From: Thermoproteus uzoniensis 768-20
GTDB taxonomy: Archaea; Thermoproteota; Thermoprotei; Thermoproteales; Thermoproteaceae
Assembly (NCBI RefSeq): GCF_000193375.1
Contig: NC_015315.1
Location: 186,001-250,000, forward strand
Direction of reading: 5' to 3'
Length of the DNA: 64,000 bases
Below the pieces are notes generated by a model. That model did not search any database and was not told the DNA's origin. It saw nothing but the letters and a program-made list of their open reading frames with translations. Each line of letters opens with the position of its first letter. Position 1 is the first letter of the stretch. Of this stretch, positions 40,110-49,016 are shown in pieces. The translations under genes were made by a program, and so were the position numbers.

Positions 40110-41078
40110 ATGCGCCAAATAGTCAAAAGCGCCAGGCTACACTGGAAGTTTTACCAAGAATTCCTCAACAACAGATATTTCAACTTCGGCATCGGCGGGG
40201 CTACGGCTGCCTATATTCTCCGCGCGGTGGCCAGCGGCATGTTTATCCCGTTCTCGCTTCAGGAGATAACCAACGGGCTGTTCAACAGGTCCGTGGGGTC
40301 GATGAGCCACGGCTTGTGGCTCCTGGCCCTTGCAGGTCTGATATACGCAACGACCGAGTGGCTGTTCCGGCCGTTTTGGGTCGGCATTGCCCAATCAATC
40401 CGCCTCATAAAAATGCGCTTGGTCAAGGGCGTGGCTGGAGGCGCGGCGCGCGACAACGGAGACGATATAGGTAAACTGGTGAACGACGTCGACTTCGTCA
40501 TGTGGAACGTAGGCGGTATAATAAACTCCATGGTGCCGAACCTCTTCACGGCCGCCGTCGCCGAGGTGACCGTATTCGAGATGAGCCCGATTCTAGGCCT
40601 CGTGGGACTGATAGGGCTCCCCTTCTACGTGGCGCTGTTGGAGCACTACGTCAAGAACGTCGAGGAGGCCAGAGGCCTCGAGAGGAAGGCCTACAGCGAG
40701 AGCATCCACGCGGCCTCGGAATATCTCGCCGGAAGGACCAGCGCGGATGCCTTCACATCCGCCATGGATAGGTGGATCAGGGGAATCAGTAGGAACATCC
40801 ACCTAGATAGAGAGTACTGGTCCTCCTCGTTCGCCGTGGGCTACGCCGTGCCTCTAATAACAGCGCTTATAGGCGTCAACTACGTCAACGAGGGGCGGCT
40901 CAGCGTGGGGTCCCTGGTAGGGACTCTCACGGCGTCGCTCACCATGTACACCGCGCTCGTCAACGCCTTCTGGGGCATATGTCTGCTCGGCCAAAACGCG
41001 GTGGCTATAAGCAGGATCTTCTCGATCAGAGAGGCCAGCGCCCGGAGAACTCTAGCTCCCGTCCAAGCCGCTCCTTGA
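40110..41078 (+). CDS. ABC exporter transmembrane domain without an ATPase domain
   Basis: 322 residues with six or so hydrophobic segments and the typical type-1 exporter order, including RLIKMRLVKGVAGGAARDNGDDIGKLVNDVDFV, which corresponds to the coupling-helix region (key part DIGKLVNDVDFV). It ends near IFSIREASA, exactly where the nucleotide-binding domain would begin. No Walker A or LSGGQ is found downstream: the next gene is convergent. It may be a relict, or a membrane partner that borrows an ATPase. TATA-like GTTTTAAAT lies about 22 bases before the ATG. Confidence 0.7.
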   Translation: MRQIVKSARLHWKFYQEFLNNRYFNFGIGGATAAYILRAVASGMFIPFSLQEITNGLFNRSVGSMSHGLWLLALAGLIYATTEWLFRPFWVGIAQSIRLIKMRLVKGVAGGAARDNGDDIGKLVNDVDFVMWNVGGIINSMVPNLFTAAVAEVTVFEMSPILGLVGLIGLPFYVALLEHYVKNVEEARGLERKAYSESIHAASEYLAGRTSADAFTSAMDRWIRGISRNIHLDREYWSSSFAVGYAVPLITALIGVNYVNEGRLSVGSLVGTLTASLTMYTALVNAFWGICLLGQNAVAISRIFSIREASARRTLAPVQAAP

Positions 41079-41979
41079 CCGCCTTGTCGTAGACCACCTT
41101 GGCGACGACTAAATCCTCGACAGCTATGCCCAACGACTTGAACAGAGTTATGGAGCTCTCGTCGGGCCGCCCGCGCGCCTTTCCGGCCACTATATCGGCT
41201 AGAGGCACAGCTCTGTCGAGGGCCCCCGCCATGATTAGGTCCCCCGCCTCCTCCCGCGCCTGGGTCAGGTCGTCCACGGCTATCACGTCGGCCTTCGCCA
41301 CGGCGTCCGGCGCCAGCTCCGCTCTATTCGCCCAGTTGCTCCCTATGGCGTTTACGTGGACCCCGGGCCGTAGGTACTCCCCCCTTATGAAGGGCTCTGC
41401 CGAGTTCGTCGCCGTGACCAACACGTCTACGTCGCTCACCGATCTGTAGTCGTCGGCCAGCGCCGCGTCGTAGCCCCTGCCCCTCACGAACTCTACAAAG
41501 GCTCTAGCCCTCTCTCTATTCCTGCTGAATATCTTGACGAGAGACGGCTTGAAGACCTCGACGAGCGCCTCGAACTGGGCCCTCGCCTGTCTGCCCGAAC
41601 CCACTATGCCGAGCGTTCCCTGGAAACGGGCCGCCATATGCCTAGTGGCCACAGCGGAGGCCGCCCCGGTCCTCTTCTGGCCGAGCCTATCCGCCTCGAT
41701 TATAGCCAGCAGATCGCCGCCAGCTACATCGAAGAGCAAGACCGCGAATCTAGCGCCCTCCCTAGTGCTTAGGTAGGTCTTCAACCCAGCCACTCCGTAC
41801 TTCCCCAACACCACGCCCTGCAAGACGTGGAGGACGGCGCCTTTCACGATAGCCCTACGCCTAGGCAAATTGACCGCCTGGCCCTCCGCCAAAAGCCTGA
41901 ACCCCTCCTCGACCGCCTCTATCGCCTCCCTGAAGCTCAACAACTGATCGACCTCACCCTCTGTTATGAAGAGGGTCAT
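41026..41979 (-). CDS. Ornithine cyclodeaminase/mu-crystallin family dehydrogenase
   Basis: A 317-residue NAD(P)-dependent enzyme. LVVGSGRQARAQ-type Rossmann motif reads GIVGSGRQARAQFEAL; GLKTYLSTREGARF, RTGAASAVATRHMA and the ATNSAEPFIRGEYLRPGVHV region are the family markers. It probably acts as archaeal alanine dehydrogenase or a ketimine reductase; the specific reaction is unknown. The TATA-like TTTTTTAAG is about 27 bases upstream of the ATG. It overlaps the ABC membrane gene convergently by 53 bases. Confidence 0.9.
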   Translation of the reverse strand: MTLFITEGEVDQLLSFREAIEAVEEGFRLLAEGQAVNLPRRRAIVKGAVLHVLQGVVLGKYGVAGLKTYLSTREGARFAVLLFDVAGGDLLAIIEADRLGQKRTGAASAVATRHMAARFQGTLGIVGSGRQARAQFEALVEVFKPSLVKIFSRNRERARAFVEFVRGRGYDAALADDYRSVSDVDVLVTATNSAEPFIRGEYLRPGVHVNAIGSNWANRAELAPDAVAKADVIAVDDLTQAREEAGDLIMAGALDRAVPLADIVAGKARGRPDESSITLFKSLGIAVEDLVVAKVVYDKAVKERLGRELEFSGRWPL

Positions 41980-42018
41980 GAAAAACGAGGACGAGGAAGC
42001 CTCTTAAAAAATTGGTTT

Positions 42019-42654
42019 TTAGTGGGCGCCGTACCAAGGAGCCCAGGCCTTCCAAGCCGCCGTGTGTGCGAATATGGCCGAGACGCCTATGAACAAGGAT
42101 ATCAAACCGCCTATAACCAATAGCAACATGAGCAGGTAGGCGACGCCCCTCGCCGCCTTCTTGAACGTGAGGAGCGGGCTTAACAGCCCGGCTAAGCCCA
42201 CGGCGAAGAAGAGCAGGCCGGCTAGAGGCGGCTCGTTAGTCAGCCCGTACTTCCATATATCGAAGGAGTAGACGAACGGCGCTAGGGACAGCGCGGCGAC
42301 GCCCACGAGTGCCCCTCTCAGATAGTAGAGGCCGTCCTCGCCGAGGGCCTCCACGCCTATCCTATTGCTCGTGAGGCCGAGGAGTATCAGCGCTACGCCG
42401 AAGATCGGCCAGGCGTCGGAGAATATCAGGTTGTAGGAGCTGGGAAACGGCCAGGTGGCCGTGGCCCATAGACCGCTCGCCAAGGCGTACACGCCCAAGG
42501 CTATGTAGAAGTACCCGAATGCCTTGTTAAAGGCCAGCTTGACGGCTGAGGAAGCCTTAGAGGCGAAATTCAGATAGAGCCAATAGGCGGTGGCCAATAG
42601 GGTCGTGCCCAATACGTCCAGCCACAGATCTAGCGGGTCCATAAACAGCGGCAT
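42019..42654 (-). CDS. DUF981-like polytopic membrane protein
   Basis: 211 residues with about six membrane segments. The pattern NFASKASSAVKLAFNKAFGYFYIALGVYAL with WPFPSSYNLIFSDAWPIFGVALILLG (key part WPFPSSYNLIFSDAWPIFG) resembles the archaeal DUF981 membrane family, of unknown function. TTATATAATA lies about 23 bases before the ATG at 42654. No catalytic or transport motif is visible. Confidence 0.65.
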   Translation of the reverse strand: MPLFMDPLDLWLDVLGTTLLATAYWLYLNFASKASSAVKLAFNKAFGYFYIALGVYALASGLWATATWPFPSSYNLIFSDAWPIFGVALILLGLTSNRIGVEALGEDGLYYLRGALVGVAALSLAPFVYSFDIWKYGLTNEPPLAGLLFFAVGLAGLLSPLLTFKKAARGVAYLLMLLLVIGGLISLFIGVSAIFAHTAAWKAWAPWYGAH

Positions 42655-42752
42655 GTGGATAACTGAACACTATTATATAAGCCATATTACATTTCTATAT
42701 GTAATAATGTATTTTAACGGTTTATATGACTAAATTATTAGAAAACGCGTTA

Positions 42753-44165
42753 TTACTTGAGCCTCAAGCTGTACGCCCTATAGCCCGATCTCCTTAGACG
42801 TTCGGCCACATCTGCGCTCAGAGCCCCTTGGTAGCAGTAGAAGACGTAGGTCTTGTCTCTGCCCATCCTCTCGACGAAGTCAAAGACTCTGTCGAGCTCG
42901 ACGCGGACGGCGCCCGGCACGTGCCACTTGAGGTACGCCTCCTGGTCTCTGAGATCCACCACGACGGCGCCCTCGGGCACCCTGTCCACGACCAGGCCCT
43001 CTACGCTGGGGGCCAGACTGGCTATCGCAGACTTAAGCTCCGATCTCTTCACTATCCTTATATTCCTCAAGACCTCCTCGACCACGTCGGCCAGGTAGAG
43101 GTCTATCGCCTCTATCTCACCTCTGGAGGCCCACCTCCTGGGCTCTCTCGAGAATATCCCGCAGTACTCCGGGACGGACACGGATAGGTCGTAGGTGCCT
43201 ATCCTCTGCGCCATCTTGGCTATCTCCTCCTTGTCCAGCCCTATCAGAGGCCTAAACACCGGCAGGTCTATCCCCATCTCCACTGCCGAAAGCGCCTGGA
43301 GAGTCTGGGACGACACTTGGCCGAGGGATTCGCCCGTGACCAGGGCCTCGGCCTTGACGAGCCTTGCGGCCCTCTCGGCGAGCTTGTACAACGCCCGTTT
43401 AAACGCTATGGACCACAAATGGTGGTCCACATATCTGCGTATGGCGTCGGCCACGGGGGCGCAGTCGGCCACCAACACCTTGGCGTCGTAGCCGTACGAC
43501 CACTCCAACAGCTTGTCTATCACCCTCAAGGCGGCGGCCTCCGTCAAGACACCGCCGAGGTTGCAGTAGAGCACGTCGACGTAGGCCCCTCTACGCATCA
43601 TATACCAGGCGGCCACAGGGGAGTCTATTCCCCCCGACACTAGCGCCAGGACCTTGCCCTCAGACCCCAGAGGGAGTCCGCCGGGGCCTTCGTAGATCTC
43701 GTTGTACGTGTAGGCCCGATCTCCCCTAACCTCGACGAATATCTCCACCTCCGGCCGCTCCAAGTCGACGGAGCCGCCGGCGGCCGCCAAGATCTCCCCC
43801 ACTTTAGCCGCGATGTCTCTCGACGTGAAGGGATGCGTCCCGGCCCTATGAGCCCTCACGGCGAACTTCCTCCCGGCCACTATATCCCTCCAGCGGGCCG
43901 CTACCTTTGCCGCGAGATCCGCCAGATCTGTAAATACATACTCGGCCGCCGGGCTCGTCGACTTGACCCCGAACACCCGCGCCGCGGCCTTCGCCACACA
44001 TCCGTCGTCTCCGTAGACGAATATCCTCCCTGGCTCCAGCCTAAACTTGACCTTGCCGCACCCGGCGGCGGCCTCCCTGATAGCTCTGACGAGCAACCTC
44101 TCCATCTCCCTCCGGGTAGACCCCCGCTTGATCGCCACCTCGCTGTACCTCACCAAAACTACCAC
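42753..44165 (-). CDS. thiI: tRNA 4-thiouridine synthase ThiI with rhodanese domain
   Basis: 470 residues. An N-terminal ferredoxin-like/THUMP module (to about 165) is followed by the PP-loop SGGIDSPVAAW (177-187) that adenylates the tRNA uridine, and a C-terminal rhodanese domain with FYCYQGALS, whose Cys444 carries persulfide sulfur. Many archaeal ThiI proteins lack the rhodanese domain, so this is the longer form. It may also feed thiazole synthesis. The GTG start at 44165 is about 25 bases after TTAAAAT. Confidence 0.94.
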   Translation of the reverse strand: MVVLVRYSEVAIKRGSTRREMERLLVRAIREAAAGCGKVKFRLEPGRIFVYGDDGCVAKAAARVFGVKSTSPAAEYVFTDLADLAAKVAARWRDIVAGRKFAVRAHRAGTHPFTSRDIAAKVGEILAAAGGSVDLERPEVEIFVEVRGDRAYTYNEIYEGPGGLPLGSEGKVLALVSGGIDSPVAAWYMMRRGAYVDVLYCNLGGVLTEAAALRVIDKLLEWSYGYDAKVLVADCAPVADAIRRYVDHHLWSIAFKRALYKLAERAARLVKAEALVTGESLGQVSSQTLQALSAVEMGIDLPVFRPLIGLDKEEIAKMAQRIGTYDLSVSVPEYCGIFSREPRRWASRGEIEAIDLYLADVVEEVLRNIRIVKRSELKSAIASLAPSVEGLVVDRVPEGAVVVDLRDQEAYLKWHVPGAVRVELDRVFDFVERMGRDKTYVFYCYQGALSADVAERLRRSGYRAYSLRLK

Positions 44166-44194
44166 GGCGGCGTTTAGGGCGCTTGCTTAAAATC

Positions 44195-46729
44195 TTAAAC
44201 CACTTTGTCCAGCCAGTATCTGCTCCGCGCGTCGAGCTTGTCGACCTCTATCACATAGGCGTTTTCGTACACGTCTATCAACACCACGGAGCCGTCCATC
44301 ACCATGACGTTCCTCCTGCCTCTTGTCGAGACGATGCGGCGGCCTATCTCGGTCTCCACATCCCACACGAGCTCGTCCCCCTTTATGTCCACCGACTTTA
44401 TCGACGTTATGCGGGGCACCAAGACGTTGGCGCCTATAGCCCTCTCCAACGCCGTCCTCGATTCCTCGTCCAGCGTTGTGTAGTCCTCTATTATGTATTG
44501 GCGCCCGCCGCAGTCCAACAACACGAAATGTCTGTGGCTCACGGGGAACGGCAACGTGGGCCTACACTCGCCGGCCACGCCGTCTAGCTTGACGTAGCTA
44601 CGCCTAGATCCCGGCGCTACCTTGGGCGATTTCAAGATAGGGGGCGGAGCCGTCTCCTGTCTCCTAGACCACATGGAGGCCGCCGCCTCAGCGTATTCGC
44701 TGAACATTCTGCTGAACTCGCCGCCCTTAATCAAGAGCTCTGCCGGCGCGCCCTGCTCGACGATCTCCCCGTCGCGCATGACCACCACCTTGTCGGCCGC
44801 CAGCGCCTCCACCGGCGAGTGCGTTATGAAGATGGCCGTCCTGTCGCCGACTACGCCTAGTATGGTGGAGAAGACCTCCTTCTCGGTTAAGGCGTCTAGG
44901 TTCGAGGTAGCTTCGTCGAATATGAATATGTCGGGGTCCTTCACGAGGGCTCTGGCTAACGAGATCCTCTGCCTCTGGCCGCCCGATAGGTAAGATCCCC
45001 TCTCGCCTAAGGGAGTGTCGTAGGCGAGCGGCATCTTCATTATGTCGTCGTGGACCTTCGCCAGCCAACAAGCCTTAAGTATGTCGTAGGGGCCTATCTT
45101 CCCGTCGGCGCCGTAGGCCACGTTGTTGGCCACGGTGTCGTCGAAGAGCAACACCTCCTGGGACACGTAGGCGATCCTGCGCCGTAGATACGACGTGTCT
45201 ATCTCCCTTATATCCACGCCGTTTATGTATATTGAGCCCTCGGCGGGCTGGTACATCTTGAGCAACAGTTTGGCTATAGACGTCTTGCCCGAGCCGCTTC
45301 TCCCAACCAAGGCGACTTTCTGGCCCCTCTCTATCCTCAAATTTATGTTCTTCAAGACAGGCGTTAGAGGCTCGTAGCCGAACCAGACCCCTCTAAACTC
45401 TATGGGCCCTCTCAGGGACGGCTTCTTGTCGCCGCCCTGGGGCTCCTCCTCTGCCTCCATGATCTCCCTAAGCCTCTCGCCCGAGGTTATAGCTTGCTGG
45501 ATGAACGGTATTATATTGCTGAGGTTGTTTATGGGCCCGTAGAACTGGGCCATGTAGGACACGAACGCGGTGAGGACGCCGAGCTCTATATTGCCGGCTA
45601 TGACTTGATTGCCTCCGAACCACCAGATCATCACCGTCGCTAGGGAGGTGAGGAAGCCTATCGGCGGCCAGTGCAACGAGTTCATGGCAGCCACGTCGCG
45701 TTGCGACTCGTAGAGCCTGTCCAGTATACGCCAGAACCTAGAAGTCTCGTAGCCCTCTCTGGAGTACGCCTTGACTATCGCGTAGTTCGGGACCACGTCT
45801 GAGGCGGCCGAAGTCATATCGGCGCTCCTCCGCCAGTTTCTGTGGTAGAGAAGCCTGGACACGCGTCTATAGTGTACGAGTAGGTACACTATAAGGGGTA
45901 CAGGTACGAGGACGTAGACAGCTAGGCGGGGGTCCATGGAGAACAGTATCACCCCTATGCCTATCAGCGTAAGCGTGTTCACGAGAAGGGTCGGAAGGCC
46001 CCACACCATGAGCCACTGCGCGTTGCCCGCGTCGGTGGTCAGCCTGGACAGTATCCTGCCAGTCGAGATCTTGTCGACCACGGAGGGGCTCAGGCGCAGT
46101 ACCTTGGAGTACAGCTTGCCTCTGAGGTCGTTGACCACCCTCTGCCCGACTGTGTTGAGGACGTAGTTCTGGGCCATGGACAGCAACGACACCGACGCAT
46201 ATGCGGCCACCAACAACAAGGTCAGCCTCACGAACAGCCCCTCGTCGCGGCTGGGCGAGAGCAGTACTTGGTCTATAAGCACCTTGAGCATGTAGGGCGG
46301 CACTAAGTTCAACGCGGTGATCGCGAGCGAGAGAGCCACGCCGAGAGCCAGCCTGTACTTGTACGGCGCCATGTGGGAGAACAGCCACAGAAGAGTCCGG
46401 CTGGAGCCGCGCCGCACGGGCCCGCTGGCCTGATCCTCGACGAGCGCCGCCTCGGCCCTCCTCAAGTTTATCGCCTTGGCCAAAGCCCTGAACTGCACCA
46501 GCTTCCTCTTAGTGAAGTAGGCCGCCTCGACCGACGACCCGTCGTCCAGCTCGACGACGAGCTTCGCCAGGCCTATCCCATCCTCCACATAGGCCCTCTT
46601 GATCCGGCCTAGGTCTACCCTATACAGAATCTCGCCGTTCCTCACCACAGACAGCTCCTTCTCCGTCAGCACCACGCGCTCGGCGCCGGGCCTCAGCTCA
46701 TGCGTTAAATCCGACTCGACCTCGGCCAC
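44195..46729 (-). CDS. ABC exporter (membrane domain + ATPase) with N-terminal domain and DUF1854-like tail
   Basis: About 844 residues, far longer than the usual ~600. An N-terminal beta-rich domain of about 100 residues is followed by the six-helix exporter domain, then the ATPase with VGRSGSGKTSIAKLLLK (Walker A), YLSGGQRQRISLARAL (signature) and IFIFDEATSNLD (Walker B). A C-terminal ~130-residue module (RHFVLLDCGGRQYIIEDYTT, NVLVPRITSIKSVDIKGDELVWDVET) resembles DUF1854. In bacteria DUF1854 goes with ABC transporters of cyanophycin-type clusters. GTG 46729 is favoured over ATG 46831, because TTAAAT lies about 27 bases upstream and the extra N-terminus is basic and atypical. Substrate unknown. 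Confidence 0.85.
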   Translation of the reverse strand: MAEVESDLTHELRPGAERVVLTEKELSVVRNGEILYRVDLGRIKRAYVEDGIGLAKLVVELDDGSSVEAAYFTKRKLVQFRALAKAINLRRAEAALVEDQASGPVRRGSSRTLLWLFSHMAPYKYRLALGVALSLAITALNLVPPYMLKVLIDQVLLSPSRDEGLFVRLTLLLVAAYASVSLLSMAQNYVLNTVGQRVVNDLRGKLYSKVLRLSPSVVDKISTGRILSRLTTDAGNAQWLMVWGLPTLLVNTLTLIGIGVILFSMDPRLAVYVLVPVPLIVYLLVHYRRVSRLLYHRNWRRSADMTSAASDVVPNYAIVKAYSREGYETSRFWRILDRLYESQRDVAAMNSLHWPPIGFLTSLATVMIWWFGGNQVIAGNIELGVLTAFVSYMAQFYGPINNLSNIIPFIQQAITSGERLREIMEAEEEPQGGDKKPSLRGPIEFRGVWFGYEPLTPVLKNINLRIERGQKVALVGRSGSGKTSIAKLLLKMYQPAEGSIYINGVDIREIDTSYLRRRIAYVSQEVLLFDDTVANNVAYGADGKIGPYDILKACWLAKVHDDIMKMPLAYDTPLGERGSYLSGGQRQRISLARALVKDPDIFIFDEATSNLDALTEKEVFSTILGVVGDRTAIFITHSPVEALAADKVVVMRDGEIVEQGAPAELLIKGGEFSRMFSEYAEAAASMWSRRQETAPPPILKSPKVAPGSRRSYVKLDGVAGECRPTLPFPVSHRHFVLLDCGGRQYIIEDYTTLDEESRTALERAIGANVLVPRITSIKSVDIKGDELVWDVETEIGRRIVSTRGRRNVMVMDGSVVLIDVYENAYVIEVDKLDARSRYWLDKVV

Positions 46730-46753
46730 GGGAGTGCGCAACTGGCCTAACCA

Positions 46754-46759
46754 TTTAAG
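46754..46759 (-). promoter_or_regulatory. TATA core favouring the internal start of the ABC exporter gene
   Basis: TTAAAT (leftward) is centred 27 bases before GTG 46729. The rightward TATA of the MFS gene (about 46805-46812) would overlap the first codons if ATG 46831 were used. Confidence 0.35.
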
Positions 46760-46833
46760 TTTGAATAGGGGCTCTACGCGGGGCCGACGGCAGTTTGTCT
46801 TAAAGTTTTTATAGGTCCGACGTCTCGGCATCC

Positions 46834-48480
46834 GTGGATCACAGACGGGCCATACTGTTCAACAGCGTTCTGGGCTCCTTCATGGCCAGCATGAACGTAT
46901 CGGCTCTAGTCATAGCGCTCCCGGCGATCTTTAGAGGAATAGGAATAGACCCGTTCTCGCCGCTGGGGTTTATGTCCATGTTATGGCTGATATTGGCCTA
47001 CCCCTTCACCATCGCCGTCTTGGTGGCCATAGCTGGCCGCTTGTCCGATATGTACGGCAAGGGGAGGGCATTCACCTTAGGCGCCGCCGTGTTCACCGCG
47101 GCGTCGCTACTGCTCGGCTTGACCCCGGGCACGGGCGCCGTAGCCGCCCTCCAGATGATTATATATAGGGCCGTGCAAGGTGTCGGCGGCGCCTTGATGT
47201 TCAGCAACAGCGCCGCCATAATTGCCGACGTCTTTCCGCCCAGCGAGAGGGGAGTAGCCCAAGGGATCGTGGGCATCTCCTTCTCGGCCGGCTCCCTCGT
47301 TGGGCTTCTAGCCGGCGGCGCGCTCGCCGTAATCGACTGGAGGCTTGTCTTCCTCGCGAACGTGCCCTTCGGCGTCCTCAACACGTGGTGGTCCTACAAC
47401 GTCGTATACCGCGTGTCGCCGGGCACGGGCAGAGTTGTGGTCGACTGGGCAGGCGCCGCCGTCCTGGCCGCCGCGCTTTTCCTATTCCTCATGGGGCTCG
47501 CCCTCTCCACCGTGCCCTACGACGGCCATATGTTGGGCTGGAGCGCCCCCTACGTCTGGGCTCTGCTGGCCGGCGGGGCGGCGCTCTTAGCCGCGTTGAT
47601 ACCCCTCGAGCGGAGATCCCGGACGCCCATGTTACGCCTCGATCTCTTCTCGAACAAGCAGTTCTCCTTCGGCGTGTTCAGCGCCTTCCTGCTCTTCCTG
47701 GCCCAGGGAGCCAACGTCTTCGTGCTGTCCATCTTCCTCCAGGCCGTCTACCTCCCCATGGGCGGCATGCCCTACGAGCTGACGCCTCTATGGGCCGGGA
47801 TCTACCTAACGCCGAGCAGCTTGGCAAGCGCCGTGTTCGCCCCAATCGGCGGCAAGCTCGTCAACAAGTTCGGCGCTAGGGCCGTCGCCACCGCGGGGGC
47901 CGCGTTGATGGGCTTAGGCTTCGAGATGCTGTCGGCGTTGCCCCTCTCCTTCCACTACGCACTCTTCGCGTTCATAATAGCGCTCATAGGCGCCGGCACC
48001 GGCCTCTTCATGAGCCCCAACCTCGTCTCGGTACTGAGCGCGGTGCCCTCGTCAACAAGGTCGGCGGCCTCCGGCGTCAGGGCCATGTTGCAGAACATAG
48101 GCACGCTCTTGAGCTTCGCCGTCTTCATAACGTTGATAGTGGCGGGCTCCGCCGCGTCGTTGGGGCCCAGCATATACAACGCGTTGGTCAACGCCGGCGT
48201 TCCGCCCAGCTCGGCGCGGCTTCTGCTCTCCACGCCGCCGATAGTGGCGTTCTTCGCCGCTTTTCTCGGCTACAACCCGATGGCCACGTTGGTCTCCCTC
48301 AACCACGTACAGCTTAGCCAAGCCGTCTACTCGGCGATAACCGAGCCGCAGTTCTTCGCCGGCGCCGTGGCGCCCGCGCTCGCCGACGGGTTCCACTACG
48401 CCTACCACCTCGCCGCGGCGTTCGCATTCGCCGCCGCGCTCCTCTCAGCCCTAAGAGGCAGAGAGGTGTTCGTGGAGTGA
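46834..48480 (+). CDS. MFS drug/proton antiporter, DHA2 (EmrB/QacA) type
   Basis: A 548-residue, 14-helix major facilitator. ASMNVSALVIALPAIFRGIG is the helix-1 signature, AGRLSDMYGKGRAFTLGA the A motif, and AVQGVGGALMFSNSAAIIADVFP the C motif of drug antiporters. The length fits 14 helices. It probably exports hydrophobic compounds or acids; the substrate is unknown. GTG 46834 is about 26 bases after TTTTTATA. It overlaps the following gene by four bases. Confidence 0.92.
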   Translation: MDHRRAILFNSVLGSFMASMNVSALVIALPAIFRGIGIDPFSPLGFMSMLWLILAYPFTIAVLVAIAGRLSDMYGKGRAFTLGAAVFTAASLLLGLTPGTGAVAALQMIIYRAVQGVGGALMFSNSAAIIADVFPPSERGVAQGIVGISFSAGSLVGLLAGGALAVIDWRLVFLANVPFGVLNTWWSYNVVYRVSPGTGRVVVDWAGAAVLAAALFLFLMGLALSTVPYDGHMLGWSAPYVWALLAGGAALLAALIPLERRSRTPMLRLDLFSNKQFSFGVFSAFLLFLAQGANVFVLSIFLQAVYLPMGGMPYELTPLWAGIYLTPSSLASAVFAPIGGKLVNKFGARAVATAGAALMGLGFEMLSALPLSFHYALFAFIIALIGAGTGLFMSPNLVSVLSAVPSSTRSAASGVRAMLQNIGTLLSFAVFITLIVAGSAASLGPSIYNALVNAGVPPSSARLLLSTPPIVAFFAAFLGYNPMATLVSLNHVQLSQAVYSAITEPQFFAGAVAPALADGFHYAYHLAAAFAFAAALLSALRGREVFVE

Positions 48481-49016
48481 CGGCCATACCCTTCTACGAT
48501 ATCGGCGAGGCGCTGGTTGACGGGTATTTCGTGGACAAGATATCGGCGAAACACGAGCGGGTTCTCCTCGTCGTGAGTCGGAGCGCGGCCGCGCAACCTG
48601 GCGGGCCGTGCGTCGGGCCTCTGCCCTACGGGACCGTCGTGGAGCTATTACGCGAGGGGTACGAGGAGGCCAGAAGAATATTGGCGGGGGCGCCTTTGAG
48701 GAGGCGCGGCAGGCTCTACTTCGCCTTAATCCCTCTCTACAGCTCCGGGCGCTACCTCTCGGAAATCGCCGATTATTTGACCGACTTGACGTCTGCGAGA
48801 ATTCTGGCGGATCTCTACGAGCGCATCCTCGCAAGACTGTCCGAGGGGCCCCGCGACGTCCTATGCGCGCCGATAGAGGTGAGGGGCGACGTGGTGTACC
48901 TCGGCGGTGAGGCCAACAGAGCCTACACCTACCTCTTCAGAAAAGACGGACGGTTTAGGGAGGCTCTACTGAGCCTACTTGAGCCAAGGGACGCCGGCGG
49001 CTCTGTAAATGTCTAG
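48477..49016 (+). CDS. hypothetical protein co-transcribed with the DHA2 transporter
   Basis: 179 residues, no recognised domain. GTG 48477 overlaps the transporter stop by four bases (GTGA). Conserved-looking strings are FYDIGEALVDGYFVDKISA, GRLYFALIPLYSSGRYLSE and DVLCAPIEVRGDVVYLGGEA. It is a soluble alpha/beta protein by eye. The C-terminus overlaps convergently with the oxidoreductase gene. It may be an accessory protein or have an unrelated role. Confidence 0.65.
   Translation: MTAIPFYDIGEALVDGYFVDKISAKHERVLLVVSRSAAAQPGGPCVGPLPYGTVVELLREGYEEARRILAGAPLRRRGRLYFALIPLYSSGRYLSEIADYLTDLTSARILADLYERILARLSEGPRDVLCAPIEVRGDVVYLGGEANRAYTYLFRKDGRFREALLSLLEPRDAGGSVNV

Noticed and set aside
40110-41078. 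Frameshifted full ABC exporter
   Set aside because: No ATPase motifs are found in any frame of the following kilobase; the downstream DNA encodes a convergent, intact dehydrogenase.
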